From contig NZ_CP011388.1 in the NCBI RefSeq assembly GCF_001644605.1, positions 1,202,501-1,266,500 on the forward strand: a stretch of 64,000 bases of DNA, written 5' to 3'. The position numbers were made by a program, and so were the translations under genes. The notes beneath the pieces were generated by a model that was not told where the DNA came from, did no database searches, and was given only the letters and a program-made list of their open reading frames with translations. Each line of letters opens with the position of its first letter. The first letter of the stretch is position 1. The stretch comes from Paenibacillus swuensis (lineage in GTDB: Bacteria > Bacillota > Bacilli > Paenibacillales > DY6). This document shows positions 60,957-64,000 of the stretch, one piece after another.

Positions 60957-62918
60957 TTACTGGCTAAATTGCAGTTCGTAAGCCAAATCCGCCGTGCTTG
61001 TGCCGCCTTCATAATAACCTTGGCTTGCGGAATCGGCGGCGCTCTGTTGTGCTCTACCGGTTGTGCCGCCGGACATCTGCGCTCTGAGGTAGTACGTTGA
61101 CCCCGACGTGACACTAACTGGCGTGTTAAAATCCGCCGTTACTTTACCTGTCGAACGCGTCGTTAATATGGCGGTGCCAATGACCGGCCCCTGGATGGAT
61201 CCGCTCCGGAGCTGCACCGTGATATCGGCATCATTGGCTTCCTGCATCCATAACGATACTTGATTTAAAGTACTCCCTGAAGCAACGAACGATTCTCCCG
61301 CCCATTTACCTCCGAACAGCGGGTTATACTCGGACCCGATGCCCGGTCTGGACAATGTCTCTCCCGCGGCAACAAACACGACGTCCCGGTAATAATTGCT
61401 GTTCAGATAGGATTGTGCAGGCATACTTCCGGTCGTAGCGGTGAATACCCCGCTACCCGTATTCGTAATCAGATTACCTTGCGTTACCGAACTGACAAAC
61501 ACGTTGTTTCTAGCGGCATACCAGCCATCAGAGCTGGTAGATACGGCAACAATATAGTTCTTATATGCCGTGGTGCTTACAGGTTCGGGCAGCGAAAACG
61601 ATTTCCAACCCGCTGTGCCTGCGGTTATGTTCCAATTGTAAGGGCCTGCCACCACGCTGCCCGTATCGGCGTCCCAGATTCGGACAGTGTGATTACCGCC
61701 TTCCGATGCGGTCGTATATACTCGAACCTTCGTTATCAATCCCGGGACATTCGTCTGAAATTTCGTACCTAATTCATATGGCCCGTCATCGCTGAACACG
61801 TTAGGCGTCTGGGTACCGAGAATGGTCTGCTCTCCCGGTTGAGGAACAGGCGCATCACTGAACGTCACATCCTTGGCAAGTACGGAAGTACCATATCCCG
61901 CGACGAACAGTCGAGCAGTCTGCCCCGTTATCCATTGAGTATCCTTGCCGTTAGAATCAGCTCCGATTCCCATGAGCCCTTTATACGGTCTCCAGCCCTC
62001 GCTGCCATAAGAATAGAATGTCTCGGGCACCGACCAATTCATCGTCGATAAATCCGAAGTATACGCAATATCATACTTGCAGCCGCTTAAATCCGAATGT
62101 CCTGAAGCCACCCAAGTGCTTACATTATTGAAGATGATAATATATTTATTGAGATACGTATTCCATGAAATCGACGGCGCGGCATATAACGTATTTGATT
62201 CATTCCCTAGAATCGGACTCTGCAGACCTCCGATGCCCGGCTGACTCCAGCTTCCGTTGTACCACTTCTGCCACTTTCCCGGACCGTAGTCATTCACCGG
62301 AGCGCGGGCCGCGTACAAGCCCGACCAGTTATCAAAGCTCTGATGATAGAACATATAATAGTAGTCGCCGTCCTGAATCAGTCCGGCATCCATACAACCA
62401 TCATTGCTTAAAGAGGCGTCAACTGTGCATAGATCACCCTCGTAGGTCCAGTTTCTAAGGGTCGGATCCGTCGTACTGGCTAACCCCATTTTGACCAGAT
62501 GATGGTGACCGGGATGAGCCCCGTAGTCATATTCAATATGAACGATCGCCACAAATTTATTGTCACTATCGCGTCTAAAGATGTGGTAAAGCCAATATTG
62601 TGCGTCTCCGCCTGGAAATCCATTATAGGACAAGGTCTGATTGCCCGTTAAGGCCATCGTCTCCGGCGTAGTGCCCGAGAATACGCGATTGTTGTTATTG
62701 TTATTCTCAATACGCCAGTACTTGCCGGTCTGTTCGTCCCAGTAATACCCTATATTTCCGTCGACATATCCGAGTTGAGAAGAATAATCGACGGCGGCAG
62801 GCGACGTGGTCCACCCGAAATCCGGATTGGCGGCTGCCGGAGCTGTAGGTACACAAAGCAACAATAAGCTGACTGTAATAAAACAAACGAACCTGGACAT
62901 CCATCGGGTACTGAACAT
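60957..62918 (-). CDS. Secreted beta-propeller glycosidase-like protein with DUF4082 domain
   Basis: The 653-aa protein has a signal peptide (residues 1-33, ending APAAA), an N-terminal domain of about 340 residues with beta-propeller features seen in GH43/GH117-type enzymes (DAGLIQDGDYYYMFYHQSF, APSISWNTYLNKYIIIFNN), a DUF4082 domain (NVFSDDGPYELGTKF...KVRVYTTASEGGNHT) and a final beta-sandwich. Catalytic acids of GH43 were not identified with confidence, so enzymatic function is unproven. The start at 62918 has GGAG 8 nt upstream. It follows the GH39 gene by 32 bp in the same direction. Confidence 0.75.
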   Translation of the reverse strand: MFSTRWMSRFVCFITVSLLLLCVPTAPAAANPDFGWTTSPAAVDYSSQLGYVDGNIGYYWDEQTGKYWRIENNNNNNRVFSGTTPETMALTGNQTLSYNGFPGGDAQYWLYHIFRRDSDNKFVAIVHIEYDYGAHPGHHHLVKMGLASTTDPTLRNWTYEGDLCTVDASLSNDGCMDAGLIQDGDYYYMFYHQSFDNWSGLYAARAPVNDYGPGKWQKWYNGSWSQPGIGGLQSPILGNESNTLYAAPSISWNTYLNKYIIIFNNVSTWVASGHSDLSGCKYDIAYTSDLSTMNWSVPETFYSYGSEGWRPYKGLMGIGADSNGKDTQWITGQTARLFVAGYGTSVLAKDVTFSDAPVPQPGEQTILGTQTPNVFSDDGPYELGTKFQTNVPGLITKVRVYTTASEGGNHTVRIWDADTGSVVAGPYNWNITAGTAGWKSFSLPEPVSTTAYKNYIVAVSTSSDGWYAARNNVFVSSVTQGNLITNTGSGVFTATTGSMPAQSYLNSNYYRDVVFVAAGETLSRPGIGSEYNPLFGGKWAGESFVASGSTLNQVSLWMQEANDADITVQLRSGSIQGPVIGTAILTTRSTGKVTADFNTPVSVTSGSTYYLRAQMSGGTTGRAQQSAADSASQGYYEGGTSTADLAYELQFSQ

Positions 62919-62950
62919 GAACTCATCTCCGTTCCTTGGATTCATTTCGC

Positions 62951-64000
62951 TTACTTCTGTTGCCTCGTGATCCGGATGGAATATACGCCGAATGGCTCGG
63001 CCGTGAGCCTAAAAATCGCATCTTCTCCCGCCATGCCGCAAGCCAGCAAATCAGGCGCAACCCATCCATCCTTCTTTATCACCTCCTTAACCGTAGTTGC
63101 ATCCAAACGTGTCATGGCAACCTGGCCGCCTTTCATCCAATCCTTCTTTATTGCAACTTCAACATCATGGGGACGGGGATCGTCGAAGTTATAATTCCAG
63201 ACAAGGATAACGTAAGCCTCTTCCTGTTCCACCGCCAGCATCCCCACATCGCCGGTATCCTCCGCGGTTCCCGCCCCCTGCACAGGCAGTTGCTCTCCTA
63301 GCATTTCTTGAAACATGGTGTAAGCATAATAATGCGGCCTGGCTTCGTTAGCTGCGCTGAAGAGTGCCCAATTATGTGACATCCGGTTCCAGTGATCATC
63401 CATGAAGGCAATCCCCTTATCACTCATCCAGCCCGAAAATTGCGAAACATCGCAACCGGTATCCTTGAGATGATAGAAGTTGGAACGATCCACGCCCATA
63501 TCCAGAAACACTTGCAGAGTGGCTATTAGATGCGCGCAGCGGAGTGTAGGATAATCCGCCAGCATCCGCTCCGTCCGCTCCCCTTCCTCCCCCCAATGGC
63601 GCATGTTCCACTCGTTCACGATCGTCTCCACATGCAGTTGGGGGTATTTCTCGATTTCGTTCAACGCTGTCCGAATCTGATGCCTCATCTCGTCCGGATA
63701 GGCCGTATAATAATGCCACGATACAAAATCCACCCGAACACCCTCATCCACACAATATTTTAGCCAGACCGCCAGAATGGGATCCTGACTGTAAGCCAGT
63801 GCGGGGCCGCCCACCCTGACCGTAGGATCAGCCGACAGAATCGCTTCCACCGTCTTGGCGTAATACATGCAGTAATCCTCAGGTGTGAACAATCCCGGGC
63901 AGCCCCCTTCTTCACCTAAATCCGGTTCGTTGAATATTTCCCAATACCTAATCGTCCAGCCCAACTCCTGATTGTAATGTTGCACCATCTTGCGAATGAG
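62951..64000 (-). CDS. GH39-type glycoside hydrolase (partial, 5' end beyond window)
   Basis: The visible 349 residues belong to a GH39 (beta-xylosidase/iduronidase-type) enzyme. The acid/base Glu is in YWEIFNEPDLG and the likely nucleophile Glu in VETIVNEWNMRHWG, followed by the C-terminal beta-sandwich. The reading frame is open to position 64000, so the start and the front of the barrel are missing. The partial product shows no signal peptide region. It probably opens an operon with the secreted propeller protein downstream. Confidence 0.9.
   Translation of the reverse strand, partial: LIRKMVQHYNQELGWTIRYWEIFNEPDLGEEGGCPGLFTPEDYCMYYAKTVEAILSADPTVRVGGPALAYSQDPILAVWLKYCVDEGVRVDFVSWHYYTAYPDEMRHQIRTALNEIEKYPQLHVETIVNEWNMRHWGEEGERTERMLADYPTLRCAHLIATLQVFLDMGVDRSNFYHLKDTGCDVSQFSGWMSDKGIAFMDDHWNRMSHNWALFSAANEARPHYYAYTMFQEMLGEQLPVQGAGTAEDTGDVGMLAVEQEEAYVILVWNYNFDDPRPHDVEVAIKKDWMKGGQVAMTRLDATTVKEVIKKDGWVAPDLLACGMAGEDAIFRLTAEPFGVYSIRITRQQK

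Overview
The window looks like chromosome from a spore-forming, plant-biomass-degrading Firmicute of the Paenibacillus type. The evidence is a GerK-type germinant receptor, a putative sigma-K-controlled spore protein, Gram-positive lipoprotein and LPXTG signals, strong AGGAGG ribosome sites, and many LplB/LplC/LipO-type sugar ABC transporters without local ATPases, each paired with an AraC-type or YesM/YesN regulator. I found no rRNA, tRNA, CRISPR array or prophage.

Layout. 1-2.5 kb: a 258-bp tandem repeat array whose first copy is split by an IS110-family element. 2.6-5.7 kb: SDR reductase, EcsC-like protein, and an ArsR regulator followed by a double-AHSA1 protein. 6.1-9.2 kb: GH36 alpha-galactosidase divergent from an AraC regulator. 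9.3-17.7 kb: one minus-strand unit of two permeases, a solute-binding lipoprotein, YesN, YesM and ethanolamine ammonia-lyase eutB-eutC, with a cre-like site at its head. 18.1-26.5 kb: a beta-helix protein, a second transporter operon and a membrane-bound AraC regulator. 26.7-30.2 kb: a surface module (LPKTG adhesin, sortase, secreted transglutaminase-like protein), with a cyclic-di-GMP-I riboswitch in front of the last gene. 30.3-35.5 kb: gerKA-gerKC-gerKB followed closely by a NagZ-like lipoprotein. 35.6-41 kb: HxlR/DoxX pair, manganese catalase, a spore-protein candidate and a GH116 glycosidase. 41-43.5 kb: a MutS2 paralogue without an Smr domain. 43.5-47.4 kb: DUF1801 and VOC genes, then an ECF42-type sigma factor operon (hydrolase, YciI/DGPF, sigma) with two matching promoters, one of which serves a previously unremarkable 61-aa gene. 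47.4-48.7 kb: an A+T-rich element with 18-bp terminal inverted repeats, an IS1595-like protein lacking the catalytic acids, and a LexA/SOS-type promoter. 48.8-64 kb: chemoreceptor, third AraC/transporter set with a secreted GH30 enzyme, VOC gene plus TetR remnant, unknown lipoprotein, isochorismatase-like hydrolase, secreted beta-propeller/DUF4082 protein and a GH39 enzyme cut by the window edge.

How it works together (inference): secreted GH30 and the propeller protein would act outside, the transporters import the oligosaccharides, and the unsecreted GH36, GH116, GH39 and beta-helix proteins would finish them inside, under AraC/YesMN and probably CcpA control. The strongest candidates for something undescribed are the SOS-promoter/degenerate-transposase element, the ECF42-linked 61-aa protein, the c-di-GMP-controlled surface module, and the eutBC genes embedded in a YesMN/sugar-transporter operon.
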